64,000 nucleotides of DNA from Inquilinus ginsengisoli_B (GTDB taxonomy: Bacteria > Pseudomonadota > Alphaproteobacteria > DSM-16000 > Inquilinaceae), in contig NZ_JBNDJK010000001.1 of NCBI RefSeq assembly GCF_050434925.1, forward strand, positions 6,882,001 to 6,946,000. Reading direction: 5' to 3'. Positions 36,758-46,171 of this stretch are shown here, one piece after another (within the stretch, counting starts at the first letter, position 1; the number at the start of each line of letters is the position of its first letter). A program made the translations under genes and the position numbers. The notes under the pieces were generated by a model that saw only the letters and a program-made list of their open reading frames with translations, was not told the origin of the DNA and ran no database searches.

Positions 36758-38437
36758 TCAGCTCGCCCAGTACCAGGTGTGGGCGTTCCAGCAGTTCTCC
36801 TGGACGTTGACGTTGGGGGTGAAGCCGGTCAGGCCCTTCTTCACGCCCTGGACCATGGCGTATTGGAAGATCGGCAGGTAGGGCAGGTCCTTGCGCGTGA
36901 ACTCCTGCATCTTGAAATAGGCCGCCTTGCGCTTGGCCGGGTCGACCGTCGACGCGCCCTCGGCCAGCAGCTTGTCGACATCGGCGCTCTCATACTGCGT
37001 CGTGTTCTGGCCGCCGCCGCCCTTGGCGCCGATCGAGCGGCTGGAGAAGTAGTCTGTCGCATCCGGGTCCGGGCCGACCATGAAGTAGATCCCGACCATC
37101 GCCGTCTCGAACTTCGACTGCATCCAGTAGTCGCCCCACATCACCGCCGGGGGCAGATTGTTGATGGTCATCTTGACGCCGATGTCGAGCCAGTTCTGCT
37201 GCAGCAGCTGCTGCGCCTGCTCGCGCACATGGTTGCCGGCGGTGGTCGAGTTGACGAATTCGAGGCGCACGCCGTTCTTCTCGCGGATGCCGTCGCCGCC
37301 CGGCACCCAGCCGGCCGCGTCCAGGATCTGCTTGGCCTTGTCGGGATCGTAGGCCTGCTTCGGCAGATCCGGATTGAAGGCCCAGGACTGTTTCGGCAGG
37401 AAGGATTCGGATGGCGTCGGCAGGCCGTAATAGATGCTGTCGATGATGCTCTGCTTGTCCATCGCGGCGTACAGCGCCTCGCGCACCGCCGGGTCCTGGA
37501 ACACCGGCATGCCGAGGTTGAGAGCGATGTTCTCGATGAAGGCCTGCGGCACCGGCGAAACCTCGCGGTCGGCCAGGCCCTTGGCCTCTTCGTAATGGTC
37601 GGCGGTGATGCCCTGCAGGCCGATATAGTCGATGTCGCCGGTGGTGAACTGGGTGAACAGGACGGTCAGGTCGGGGATGTACTTGATCACCAGCCGCTCG
37701 AGATGGGGCCCGCCCAGGTGGTAGCCGTCATGCGCCGCCAGGGTGATGTGGTCGCCCGGCACGCGCTCGACCCATTTGAACGGCCCGGTGCCGACCGGCT
37801 TGGTGGCGAAGGTCGAGGCGTTCGGGTCGGCCTCCTTTTCCATCAGGTGCTTCGGCACGATGAAGGTCCAGGACAGGATCGACGGATAGGGCGCGTAGGG
37901 CTTCTCCATCTTCCAGGTCAGCTCGGTCGGGCTGACCACCGTCAGGTCGCGCACCAGCTCATGCCCGGCACGGCGGGCGGCGCGGAACTTCGGGTTGTTG
38001 ATCAGGTCGATCGAGAACTTCACGTCCTCGGCGGTGAACGGCGTGCCGTCATGCCATTTGACGTTGTCGCGCAGCTTGATGCGCCAGGTCAGCCCGTCGG
38101 CCGAGACGCCGCCATTCTCCAGCGTCGGCACCTCGGCCGCCAGGTCGGGGATGAACTTGCCTTCGGGGTCGACCTGCCACAGCGGGCTGAACAGGTTGAA
38201 ATAGACGCCCTCGTCGACCTCGATGTGGAGCATCAGCGGGTTGAACACCGTCGGCTCCTGCGACAGGCCGATCACGGCCTGGCCGGTCGCCTTGGCCGGC
38301 GGCCCGGCGGCGCGGGCGGCCTTGACCCAGCCGTGGCCTGGGCCGAGCCAGACCGCCGTGCCGGCGGCGAGCCCCGCGGCCAGCAGGCGGCGGCGCGAAG
38401 TCTGGGCGAATGGAAGATCCCTGGTGTCGTCGGTCAT
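36758..38437 (-). CDS. Peptide-type ABC transporter substrate-binding protein (family 5), Tat signal
   Basis: This 559-residue periplasmic binding protein has a twin-arginine signal (TSRRRLLAAGLAAG, hydrophobic core, ending ARAAG). The family 5 (DppA/OppA) fold includes LRDNVKWHDGTPFTAEDV. The ATG at 38437 follows a GGGAG site. It heads the transporter genes of an operon that begins with an SDR and a flavin oxidase, so the ligand may be an amino acid derivative, opine or small peptide that these enzymes degrade. Confidence 0.93.
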   Translation of the reverse strand: MTDDTRDLPFAQTSRRRLLAAGLAAGTAVWLGPGHGWVKAARAAGPPAKATGQAVIGLSQEPTVFNPLMLHIEVDEGVYFNLFSPLWQVDPEGKFIPDLAAEVPTLENGGVSADGLTWRIKLRDNVKWHDGTPFTAEDVKFSIDLINNPKFRAARRAGHELVRDLTVVSPTELTWKMEKPYAPYPSILSWTFIVPKHLMEKEADPNASTFATKPVGTGPFKWVERVPGDHITLAAHDGYHLGGPHLERLVIKYIPDLTVLFTQFTTGDIDYIGLQGITADHYEEAKGLADREVSPVPQAFIENIALNLGMPVFQDPAVREALYAAMDKQSIIDSIYYGLPTPSESFLPKQSWAFNPDLPKQAYDPDKAKQILDAAGWVPGGDGIREKNGVRLEFVNSTTAGNHVREQAQQLLQQNWLDIGVKMTINNLPPAVMWGDYWMQSKFETAMVGIYFMVGPDPDATDYFSSRSIGAKGGGGQNTTQYESADVDKLLAEGASTVDPAKRKAAYFKMQEFTRKDLPYLPIFQYAMVQGVKKGLTGFTPNVNVQENCWNAHTWYWAS

Positions 38438-38512
38438 GGTGAAGCTCCCGTATTCGTTGCCTCCAAGGCCCGGCGGGGGCCGGGTCTGCGCCCGTCTCCC
38501 CACCAGGCCGTC

Positions 38513-39841
38513 TCACACCCCGGCCATCGGCCGGGGTCTCGATCCATCGGTGAAGCGCGAGAAGCGGAAATCCTTCGGGTCGACGATCGGGCGGGCGCCG
38601 GTCGCCAGGTCCGCGGCCAGGTGCCCGGCGCCGGGGCCGATGCCGAAGCCGTGGCCGGAGAAGCCGGTCGCCACCACCAGGCCCGGCACCTCCGCGACCG
38701 TCGAGATCACCGGCACCGCGTCGGGGGTGACGTCGATCAGCCCGGCCCATTCCTGCACCACCTTGGCCCCGGCGAAGGCCGGGAACTGCCGGGCCAGGGC
38801 GGCCATGGCCTTGCGGTTGGCGGCGCGGTCCGGCTCCGGGTCCAGCACCCGGGCCTTCTCATAGGGCGAGACCTGGTCCAGCGGCACCGGCGCCGCTTCC
38901 CGCCATTCCTGCAGGAAGCGATCGTCCAACCGGATCTTCAGCCCCGCCCATTCCATCCGCAGCGCCGGCAGGAAGTCGTTGAAGAAGCGGACGCTGTCCG
39001 GCACCAGCGGGGCGATGTTGGAGTTGCCGTTGGCGATGGTGTAGCCGCCGTCCTGGCGCTTGCGCAGCGCGAACTCCTTCGACCACATCGCCGTCTCCGG
39101 CGCGCCCTCCAGCGGCGCGGTCCGCTGCACGCTGGCCCGGACCTTGAGCTGCGGCAGGGTCAGGCCGAGATCCTTGAGGAAGCGCCGCGACCAGGCGCCG
39201 CCGGCGACGATCACGCTGTTGCAGGCGATACGGCCGCGCTCCGTCACCACCCCGGTGATGCGCCCGCCGGCCCGGTCGACGCCGCGGACGGCGCAGTCGG
39301 TCAGGATCACCGCGCCGGCCCGGCGCGCGGCGCGGGCGATGGCCGGGGCGGCTCGTTGCGGCTCCGCCCGCCCGTCGGAGGCGGAGTACAGCGCCGCCTT
39401 CCAGCGCCCGCCGGCGCCGGGCATCAGCCGGTCGAACTCGGCGGCGGAGATCAGCCGGGCGTCGAGCTGGTAGGGCCGCGCATGCTCCAGCCAGGCCTCG
39501 TATTCCGCGATCTCCTGGTCGGTCTCGACCGCGAACAGGATGCCGCTCTGGCGGAAGCCGGTCTCGGCCTCCACCGTCTGGTTCATGCCCTCCCACAGCC
39601 GCATGCTCTCGATGATCAGCGGGATCTCCCGCGGATCGCGCCGGGTCTTGCGGCACCAGCCCCAGTTGCGGCTCGACTGCTCGCCGGCGATGTGGCCCTT
39701 CTCGCACAGCGCCACCGAGACGCCGCGCTGCGCCAGGGCCAAAGCGGCGCTGGTGCCGATGATGCCGCCGCCGACGATGACCACGTCGGCCCGCTGCGGC
39801 AGGGCTTCGTCCGGCTCGACACTCTCGACCTGCGGCCCCAT
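38513..39841 (-). CDS. FAD-dependent oxidoreductase (DadA/glycine oxidase family)
   Basis: This 442-residue flavoenzyme of the DAO family oxidises amines or amino acids. The FAD motif VVIVGGGIIGTSAALALAQR lies near residue 20, and the C-terminal GFSGHGFGIGPGAGH completes the fold. The ATG at 39841 overlaps the preceding SDR stop (TGATG); a GTG one codon earlier is an alternative. It lies between the SDR and the importer binding protein in one operon, which ties it to catabolism of the imported compound. The exact substrate (D-amino acid, sarcosine-like or N-alkyl amino acid) is open. Confidence 0.9.
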   Translation of the reverse strand: MGPQVESVEPDEALPQRADVVIVGGGIIGTSAALALAQRGVSVALCEKGHIAGEQSSRNWGWCRKTRRDPREIPLIIESMRLWEGMNQTVEAETGFRQSGILFAVETDQEIAEYEAWLEHARPYQLDARLISAAEFDRLMPGAGGRWKAALYSASDGRAEPQRAAPAIARAARRAGAVILTDCAVRGVDRAGGRITGVVTERGRIACNSVIVAGGAWSRRFLKDLGLTLPQLKVRASVQRTAPLEGAPETAMWSKEFALRKRQDGGYTIANGNSNIAPLVPDSVRFFNDFLPALRMEWAGLKIRLDDRFLQEWREAAPVPLDQVSPYEKARVLDPEPDRAANRKAMAALARQFPAFAGAKVVQEWAGLIDVTPDAVPVISTVAEVPGLVVATGFSGHGFGIGPGAGHLAADLATGARPIVDPKDFRFSRFTDGSRPRPMAGV

Positions 39842-40542
39842 CACCAGCTGTCCTCCAGGGTCGAATTGATCGGGATCTCGGCAATGCTCGCCGTGTCGGG
39901 CAGGTCCAGCAGGAAGGCGACGATCCGCGCCACGTCCTGCGGCTGGGTCATCGCCTCGGGCGGCCGGTTGGCGAGGCCCGCGGCCATGTCGGTGGCGACG
40001 AAGCCGGGGCAGATCGCGGTGGCGCGCACGCCCTCGTCCCAGCCGGCATGGCGGATGGCATGGGTCATCGCCAGCGCCGCGAACTTGCTGACGGCGTAGA
40101 GGCCGGAGGTCGCCGACTTCACCCGCTTGCCGGACAGCGAGGCGATGGTGACGACGCGGCCGTGGCCGGAGGCGACCAGATGCGGCCAGGCCGCCCGCAC
40201 CAGCCGCAGCGGCGACTTGACGTTGACCTGGATCAGGTCGTCGAGGTCGGAATCGTCGGCCGCGATCACCGTCTTCGGGATCATGATGCCGGCATTGGCG
40301 ATGACCGCGTCGATCCGGCCGAACCGCTCGGCCGTGGCCTCGACCCAGAGCCGTTCTGAACCCGGGTCGCGGGCGTCGAAGCGATGGACCAGGGCGCCGT
40401 CGGGCGGGGTGAGTTGCGCCGGGTTCCGGGCGCCGAGGCTGAGCCGCCAGCCGGTGCGGGCCAATGCTGTCGCGATCTCGGCCCCGATGCCGCGGCCGGC
40501 CCCGGAGATCATGGCGACGCGGGCGGTCGTCTCAGATGGCAT
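39841..40542 (-). CDS. SDR-family oxidoreductase
   Basis: This 233-residue SDR has the cofactor motif SGAGRGIG, NAG (IANAGIMI), Ser in TIASLSG and the catalytic YAVSK. The ATG at 40542 follows GGAGGG at good spacing; an in-frame start six codons upstream is less likely. It lacks the usual DGG terminus and ends in STLEDSW, as in the shorter YdfG-like group that includes serine/3-hydroxy acid dehydrogenases. It heads the operon with the flavin oxidase and the Opp-type importer. Confidence 0.87.
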   Translation of the reverse strand: MPSETTARVAMISGAGRGIGAEIATALARTGWRLSLGARNPAQLTPPDGALVHRFDARDPGSERLWVEATAERFGRIDAVIANAGIMIPKTVIAADDSDLDDLIQVNVKSPLRLVRAAWPHLVASGHGRVVTIASLSGKRVKSATSGLYAVSKFAALAMTHAIRHAGWDEGVRATAICPGFVATDMAAGLANRPPEAMTQPQDVARIVAFLLDLPDTASIAEIPINSTLEDSW

Positions 40543-40606
40543 GGAGCTGCCCTCCGTCAACGCCAGCGGTCAGATGCTCCGTCCCCTCAGCCAAAGCCAA
40601 ACGAGT

Positions 40607-40772
40607 CCCCCCTCCCCTTGCGGGAGGGGGATAGGGGGAGGGGGCTCTCACAGTGAGCTCGGACCCAGACCACTGCAGATCAGTCTGGATGGCGGGTCGG
40701 GTTCCATACGCATTCGCGCGCGGACGCGCGCAGCCCCCTCCCCCTGGCCCCCTCCCGCAAGGGGAGGGGGGA
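40607..40772. repeat. Inverted pair of C/G-rich palindromic repeats
   Basis: Two units of the CCCCTTGCGGGAGGGGG repeat, 40607-40644 and inverted 40733-40772, flank 88 bp. They fill the gap between the MarR gene stop and the SDR start on the same strand and could end the MarR transcript. The spacer is unlike the one at 9171-9255 apart from length. Confidence 0.8.
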
Positions 40773-40803
40773 CTAAAAGGAAGCGAGCCTAGATCTGGAG
40801 AGT

Positions 40804-41334
40804 TCACTCCCCCGCCGGCGCCTGCTCGACATAGCCGACATAGACCTTGCGCAGGATGCGCAGCAGGTCGGCCTGCTCCTCCCTGCTCAGGATCGAGAAG
40901 AAGTCGGCGGATTGCCGGCGGGCGACGGCGCGCACCTGCTCGGCCACACGCTGCCCCTTCGGCGTCAGGTACAGCTCGCGCGCCCGGCGCTCCTCCGGCG
41001 AGACCTTCTGCTCGACCAGCCCGGCCTGCTGCAGCTGGTCGAGCAGCCGGCCCATGGCCGAACGGTCTTTCAGGATAAAATGCGCCAGCACCGAAGGCCG
41101 GATGCCCGGGTTGCGGCCGACCAGCAGCAGCGTCGAGATCTTGCCGGTGCCGCCCGCCACCTCCAGCGCCGCCATCTGCTCGTCCAGGTCGCGGCTGACC
41201 AGCATGTTGACGGTGCGGACATAGAAGCTGAGCAGGTCGGTGAAGATGTCGAAGTCGATGTCCGAGAAGTCGATCGTCTTCGGGACCTGCGGATTGCGCC
41301 GCGGGCCGGCGCGGCCATCGCTCGTGGCGGACAT
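40804..41334 (-). CDS. MarR-family transcriptional regulator
   Basis: This 176-residue winged-helix regulator has the family core ILKDRSAMGRLLDQLQQAGL and the wing VSPEERRARELYLTPKG. It lies 48 bp after the flavin amine oxidase gene on the same strand, so it is probably cotranscribed with it and autoregulated. The ligand is not known. Confidence 0.9.
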   Translation of the reverse strand: MSATSDGRAGPRRNPQVPKTIDFSDIDFDIFTDLLSFYVRTVNMLVSRDLDEQMAALEVAGGTGKISTLLLVGRNPGIRPSVLAHFILKDRSAMGRLLDQLQQAGLVEQKVSPEERRARELYLTPKGQRVAEQVRAVARRQSADFFSILSREEQADLLRILRKVYVGYVEQAPAGE

Positions 41335-41382
41335 AGCCGTCCTTGGTTTCGGTGAGATGGTTCAAGTCGAGGGTCCGCATGG

Positions 41383-42699
41383 TCAGAAGGGCGGCGGGTC
41401 GAGGCCGTCGCGCCTTGCCGCGCGCTGGTCGCGGATCCGCGACCAGGCCAGCATGACGCGGGGCATGAAGCGCATGTAGGCGGGCACACGCTGCAGCGTC
41501 TCGATCGGCAAAGCGAGGTCCTGCGGCGGCGTCCCCGTCGCCCAGTCGGCCAGCACCGTGCCCATCATCGTGCCGGTCGGCACGCCGCGGCCGGAATAGC
41601 CGAGCGAGGCGACCACGCCCGGCGCCAGGCCGTACAGCCGCGGGAAGGTGCGCGGCTGCATGTCGAGCGCTCCCGTCCAGCTGTACTGGAACTCGATGTC
41701 GCCGAGCTGCGGCAGCAGCCATTGCAGCTTCCGGCGCATCAGGTCTTGGGTATAGGTCGGGTCGGTGCCGCGCTTTCCCTCGACGAACAGCGAGGTCACC
41801 AGCCGCCCGTCCTTGTCGTATTTCCAGATCGAGATGTCGCGCCGGCTGTCGACCACGGTGTTGTTGTCCGGCGCGATGGTGCGGCGGACATTGTCGCCGA
41901 GCGGTTGGGTCGCCAGCACGGCGACGCCGAGGCGGGCGAAGCTCTGCTCGAGCCCCGGCCAGTAGCCGTCGGTGTAGGCGCCGGTGCCGCACACCACCTT
42001 GTCGGCGACCACGGCGCCCGTCGGCGTCTCGACCCGCCAGCGCCCGCCCTGCGGCCGGATCGCGGTGACCGGCGAGCGGGTAAAGACCTGGGCGCCGCGC
42101 GAGATCGCCGCCCGCGCCAGGCCGCGGGCATAGCCGAGCGGGTTGAGGTGCCCGCCCTCCGGATGGATCCAGCCGCCGCAGAAGCGCGGCGACCCGGTCA
42201 GGCGCTGGGCCTCGTCGCGGTCCAGCATCCGGCTGGCCTTGCCGACCGCGGCATATTCCCGGCAGCGCCGCTCCAGCTTCGTCAAAGCGGCGGTGGCGTG
42301 GGCGGCGTGGATGTAGCCGGTCTGCACCGCCTCGCAGTCGATGCCGTAGCGGCGGATGATGTCGAACACCAGGTTGGCGGCGTTGGTCTGCCGCTCGATC
42401 AGCCGCTCGGCGAAGGGCTCGCCCAGGATGCGCCGGACGGTGGCGATCTCGTGGACATGGAAGGTCGGGGTGCAGTGGCCGGCGTTGCGGCCGGAGCCGC
42501 CATGGCCGATCTGCTCCGCCTCCAGCACCACCGCGCCGATGCCGCGGTCGCCGAGATGCAGCGCGGTCGAAAGGCCGGTGTAGCCGGCGCCGATCACGCA
42601 GACCGGCGCGTCGACCGTGCCGTCCAGCACCGTCGTCTCCGGCGGTGCGGCCGCCGTGGCGAACCACAGCGACGGCTCAAGTGGTGTCTTGTGTATCAT
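41383..42699 (-). CDS. FAD-dependent amine oxidase (PuuB/OrdL-like)
   Basis: This 438-residue flavoenzyme resembles gamma-glutamylputrescine oxidase and related DAO-family proteins. The dinucleotide motif VCVIGAGYTGLSTALHL lies at about residues 33-49, HGGSGRNAGHCTP follows, and the C-terminus has LGYSGRGVPTGTMMG. A GGAGGAC site precedes the ATG at 42699. No glutamine synthetase-like PuuA partner is nearby, so a free or N-modified amine may be the substrate. The 255-bp gap upstream (42700-42954) is AT-rich, contains no gene I can support, and holds its promoter. Confidence 0.88.
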   Translation of the reverse strand: MIHKTPLEPSLWFATAAAPPETTVLDGTVDAPVCVIGAGYTGLSTALHLGDRGIGAVVLEAEQIGHGGSGRNAGHCTPTFHVHEIATVRRILGEPFAERLIERQTNAANLVFDIIRRYGIDCEAVQTGYIHAAHATAALTKLERRCREYAAVGKASRMLDRDEAQRLTGSPRFCGGWIHPEGGHLNPLGYARGLARAAISRGAQVFTRSPVTAIRPQGGRWRVETPTGAVVADKVVCGTGAYTDGYWPGLEQSFARLGVAVLATQPLGDNVRRTIAPDNNTVVDSRRDISIWKYDKDGRLVTSLFVEGKRGTDPTYTQDLMRRKLQWLLPQLGDIEFQYSWTGALDMQPRTFPRLYGLAPGVVASLGYSGRGVPTGTMMGTVLADWATGTPPQDLALPIETLQRVPAYMRFMPRVMLAWSRIRDQRAARRDGLDPPPF

Positions 42700-42954
42700 G
42701 TCCTCCTCATCCTGGAAGAACTGACACAATTCCGATGAGAGAACGCAGAATGCCTATCGCAGGCGCATCATGCCTTCTTTTTCACCAGAACTTGATGCAA
42801 CAGCACACAATCAGACAAGGTCGGTTTTGAGACCGATCTCAAGACAGATCGCTTCTTGGCAACTGAGATTATGATTGTGATCGTCCACTATGGACAGAGT
42901 CAAGTGACATGTGACGAATTTGTGCGGTCAACCGCGCTGAGCGTGATCGCCCCC

Positions 42955-44487
42955 TCAGCCGAAGGAGGACTGGTCCAGCGTGGTCGCGGAATAGAAGCTG
43001 AGGCCGCCCGGCAGGTTGCGGAAGCCTTGCAGCGCCTTGCGCATGGCGAAGCCCTGGGCGCGGTAGGCCAGCGTCACCATCGGCGCCTGGTCCAGCACCA
43101 GCTGGCCGGCCTTGGCGTAGATCTCCTTGCGCTTCACGGCGTCGAACTCCCCTCGTCCCGCCGCCAGCAGCTCGTTCAGCCCGCGCACGGTGATGCCGGT
43201 GCTGCGGATGTAGGACGGCGACAGCGAGGAATCGACGAAGGAAGACAGGCTTTCCGGATCCGGGCTCTCCATCGCCGTGCCCATCACCGCGAACTCGTAC
43301 TGGCCGCGGTTGCCCAGGCTGACCCGGGTCGGCCAGTCCGGCATGTTGAGCTCGACCTGGATGCCGAGCTCGGCCAGGTTCTGCTGGATCACCTCGGCCG
43401 TGCTCTTGTGCATGCCGTACTGGGCAGTGGACAGCAGGGTGCAGGAGAAGCCGTCGGCCACACCGGCCTCGGCCAGGAGGGCCTTGGCCTTGCCGAGATC
43501 ATGGCGCCAGCCATGCGCCGCGGCCTCGTCGTAGAAGGGCGTCTCCGGCGGGAAGGGCAGGCCTTCCAGCGGCGCGCCGCGGCCGAAGAAGGCGGCCTGC
43601 ACGATCTCGTCGCGCTTGATGCCGAGGGCCACCGCCCTGCGGATGCGCGGATCGGCGAAGGGGCCGGGCCTGCCGTTGAAGGTCAGGTACATGAAGGGCC
43701 CAAGCTGGTTGTCCAGCTTCAGGTTCTGGTCGGCCTCGATCGACGGCATCGACTGCCAGGGAACATAGTCGATCAGGTCGACATCGCCGGCCTGCAGCGC
43801 CGCCACCCGCAGGGTCTCGTCCGGATAGGCGATGACCTTGACCGCCTTCAGCTTCGGCAGGCCCGGCTTGTAGTATTTGTCGAAGGCGACGAGGTCGAGC
43901 GACACGCCACGCTCCTGCCCCTGCAGCACGAAGGGCCCGGCGCCGATGCCGAGCGGGTCCTCGGCGGTCGATCCCTTGGCCACCATCGGCATGTAGTAGT
44001 TGGCGAACCAGTGCGGCACGCAGACGGTCGGCTGCTTCATGATCAGGCGCACGGTGCGGTCGTCCGGCGTCTCGACCCGCTCCACCCCCTGCAGCTGGGT
44101 GCGCAGATAGGCGGTCGATTTCTCGCCGGCGACCTGCTCGATGTTCCACTGGATGTCGGCGGCGGTGACCGGGGCGCCATTGTGGAAGAAGGCTTGGCGC
44201 AGACGGAAGACCCAGGCCTTGTCGCCGTCCGGCTGCCAGCTTTCGGCCAGCTCGCCCTGCAGGCTGCCGTCGGCGGCGTAGGACAGGAGGCCACGGTGGA
44301 GCAGCGCCGCGACCGACCCCGCGGCGCCGCCGGAATTGATCCAGGGCTGCAGGTTCGGCGGATAGCTGGAGAGGCCGAAACGCAGCGTGTCCGGCGATGC
44401 CTGGCCCCAGGCCGTCCGGCGCAGCACCGGCAGCACGGCGCCGGCGGCGAGCCCGGTGGCAAGCAATGTGCGACGGGACAACAGCAT
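42955..44487 (-). CDS. ABC transporter substrate-binding protein (family 5), no adjacent permeases
   Basis: This 510-residue periplasmic binding protein of the DppA/OppA type has a twin-arginine-like signal (LLSRRTLLATGLAAG, ending AWGQA). Its conserved blocks include LRQAFFHNGAPVTAADIQW. It lies 28 bp after the HyuB gene and is the last gene of a HyuA-HyuB-binding protein operon. No permease or ATPase genes follow. It may use the Opp-type importer encoded at 32842-36723. Confidence 0.92.
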   Translation of the reverse strand: MLLSRRTLLATGLAAGAVLPVLRRTAWGQASPDTLRFGLSSYPPNLQPWINSGGAAGSVAALLHRGLLSYAADGSLQGELAESWQPDGDKAWVFRLRQAFFHNGAPVTAADIQWNIEQVAGEKSTAYLRTQLQGVERVETPDDRTVRLIMKQPTVCVPHWFANYYMPMVAKGSTAEDPLGIGAGPFVLQGQERGVSLDLVAFDKYYKPGLPKLKAVKVIAYPDETLRVAALQAGDVDLIDYVPWQSMPSIEADQNLKLDNQLGPFMYLTFNGRPGPFADPRIRRAVALGIKRDEIVQAAFFGRGAPLEGLPFPPETPFYDEAAAHGWRHDLGKAKALLAEAGVADGFSCTLLSTAQYGMHKSTAEVIQQNLAELGIQVELNMPDWPTRVSLGNRGQYEFAVMGTAMESPDPESLSSFVDSSLSPSYIRSTGITVRGLNELLAAGRGEFDAVKRKEIYAKAGQLVLDQAPMVTLAYRAQGFAMRKALQGFRNLPGGLSFYSATTLDQSSFG

Positions 44488-44515
44488 GATGGCCTCTCCC
44501 TGTTTGGTGTCGTGG

Positions 44516-46171
44516 TCAGAGCACGGTGCCGTACACCCTCTGCGCCGTCTCCCTGTCGATCCTTCCTTCGGCGAGATCGCGCCGGACCGCCTCGGCCGAA
44601 CGCCCGGCCGGCGGGCCGTAGCCGCCGGCGCCCGGCGTGATGATCTCGATCACGTCGCCGCACTTCAGGTCGCCATTGCCGTGGTCGAACGGGGCAACGC
44701 CGGGTCCGAAGACGAAGCCGCCGCGGCCACCCTCCTGCCCGCCCTCCAGGCCCCAGGGGGAAGAGCGCAGGCGCGAGCCGTCGATATGCACCCGGCAGTC
44801 GGCCTCGGCCCGGTAGACCCGGCGCAGCCCCATGCCGCCCCGTTGCGTGCCCGGGCCGCCGGAACCGTCGACCAGCTCGTAGCGCAGCAGGGTCAGCGGA
44901 TATTCCAGCTCCAGCGCCTCGGCCGGCAGGTTCGAGGTGTTGGTCATGTGGACATGGACGCCGTCGAGCCCGTCCTTGCCCGCCCGGGCGCCGCTGCCGC
45001 CGCCGATGGTCTCGAGATAGACCCACAGGCCGCCGGTCTTCGGGTCGCGCCCCATGAAGGTGGCAGAGGCGCAGGAGCCGTTGCTGGCCGCGGTCAACCG
45101 CTCCGGCACCGCCTGGGCCAGGGCGCCGTGAATCAGGTCGGCGATGCGCTGGCAGGTCGCCACCCGGCCATTGACCGCCGCCGGATGGACGCAGTTCAGC
45201 ACCGTGCCCTCCGGCGCCGTGACCGTCAGCGGCCGCGCCAGCCCGGCATTGGGCAGGATGGTCGGGTCGACCACGGTCTTGACCGCGTAATAGACCGTCG
45301 ACAGCAGCGCCGTGTAGACGACGTTGAGGCCGCCGCGGACCTGCGGCGGGCTGTCGAAATGCAGCCGCATCTCGTCGCCGGCCACGATGATCTCGACCGC
45401 GAAGTCGAGCTCGCCGTCCAGCTCCGGGTTGTCGAAACGGTCGTTGAAACGGTAGGTGCCGTCCGGGATCGCGGCGATGCCGGCGCGCATCTTGCGCTCG
45501 GCATAGTCCTGCAGCGCGGCGCCGGCCGCGAGCACCACGTCGACGCCGTATTTGCCGCACAGCGCCGTCATCCGCTGCACGCCGAGGCGGTTGGCCGCCA
45601 TCTGCGCCCGCAGGTCGGACAGCCGCTCGCGCGGGACCTGGCAGTTCAGCAGCACCAGCTCCTGCACATCGGCCTGCAGCTCGCCGGCGCGGTACAGCCG
45701 GATCGGCGGGATCCGGATCCCCTCCTGGTAGATATGGGCGTGGCCGCGGTCGGCGAAGTCGGCGTGGTGGGCGGTGTTGACCGCCCAGGCCACCATCCGG
45801 CCGTCGACGAAGATCGGCTCGGCCAGCACGATGTCGGGCAGGTGCGTGCCGCCGCCCTCATAGGCGTCGTTGCCGATGAACACGTCGCCCGGCCGCATCC
45901 GGTCCAGCGTGTGGCGCTTCAAGATGTGTGGGATGATGCCGATGAAGCTGCCGAGATGCATCGGGATGTGCTCGGCCTGGCACAGGGTGTTGCCGGCCAG
46001 GTCGAACAGCGCGGTGGAGCAGTCGCGCCGCTCCTTGATGTTGGTCGAGTAGCTGGCCCGGACCAGCGCCTCCCCCATCTCCTCCGCGATCGAGGCGAAG
46101 GCGCTGCCGATGACCTCGACCGTGATCGGGTCGAGCGCGGTCTCGCTCCGCTGCGGGACGGCGACGCTCAT
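44516..46171 (-). CDS. Hydantoinase B/oxoprolinase subunit
   Basis: This 551-residue HyuB-family subunit of an ATP-dependent cyclic amide hydrolase works with HyuA to open rings such as 5-oxoproline, N-methylhydantoin or related lactams. The N-terminal DPITVEVIGSAFASIAEEMG and the central NDAYEGGTHLPD-like block (FIGNDAYEGGGTHLPDIV) are family hallmarks. It overlaps HyuA by ATGA and has family-standard length. Confidence 0.93.
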   Translation of the reverse strand: MSVAVPQRSETALDPITVEVIGSAFASIAEEMGEALVRASYSTNIKERRDCSTALFDLAGNTLCQAEHIPMHLGSFIGIIPHILKRHTLDRMRPGDVFIGNDAYEGGGTHLPDIVLAEPIFVDGRMVAWAVNTAHHADFADRGHAHIYQEGIRIPPIRLYRAGELQADVQELVLLNCQVPRERLSDLRAQMAANRLGVQRMTALCGKYGVDVVLAAGAALQDYAERKMRAGIAAIPDGTYRFNDRFDNPELDGELDFAVEIIVAGDEMRLHFDSPPQVRGGLNVVYTALLSTVYYAVKTVVDPTILPNAGLARPLTVTAPEGTVLNCVHPAAVNGRVATCQRIADLIHGALAQAVPERLTAASNGSCASATFMGRDPKTGGLWVYLETIGGGSGARAGKDGLDGVHVHMTNTSNLPAEALELEYPLTLLRYELVDGSGGPGTQRGGMGLRRVYRAEADCRVHIDGSRLRSSPWGLEGGQEGGRGGFVFGPGVAPFDHGNGDLKCGDVIEIITPGAGGYGPPAGRSAEAVRRDLAEGRIDRETAQRVYGTVL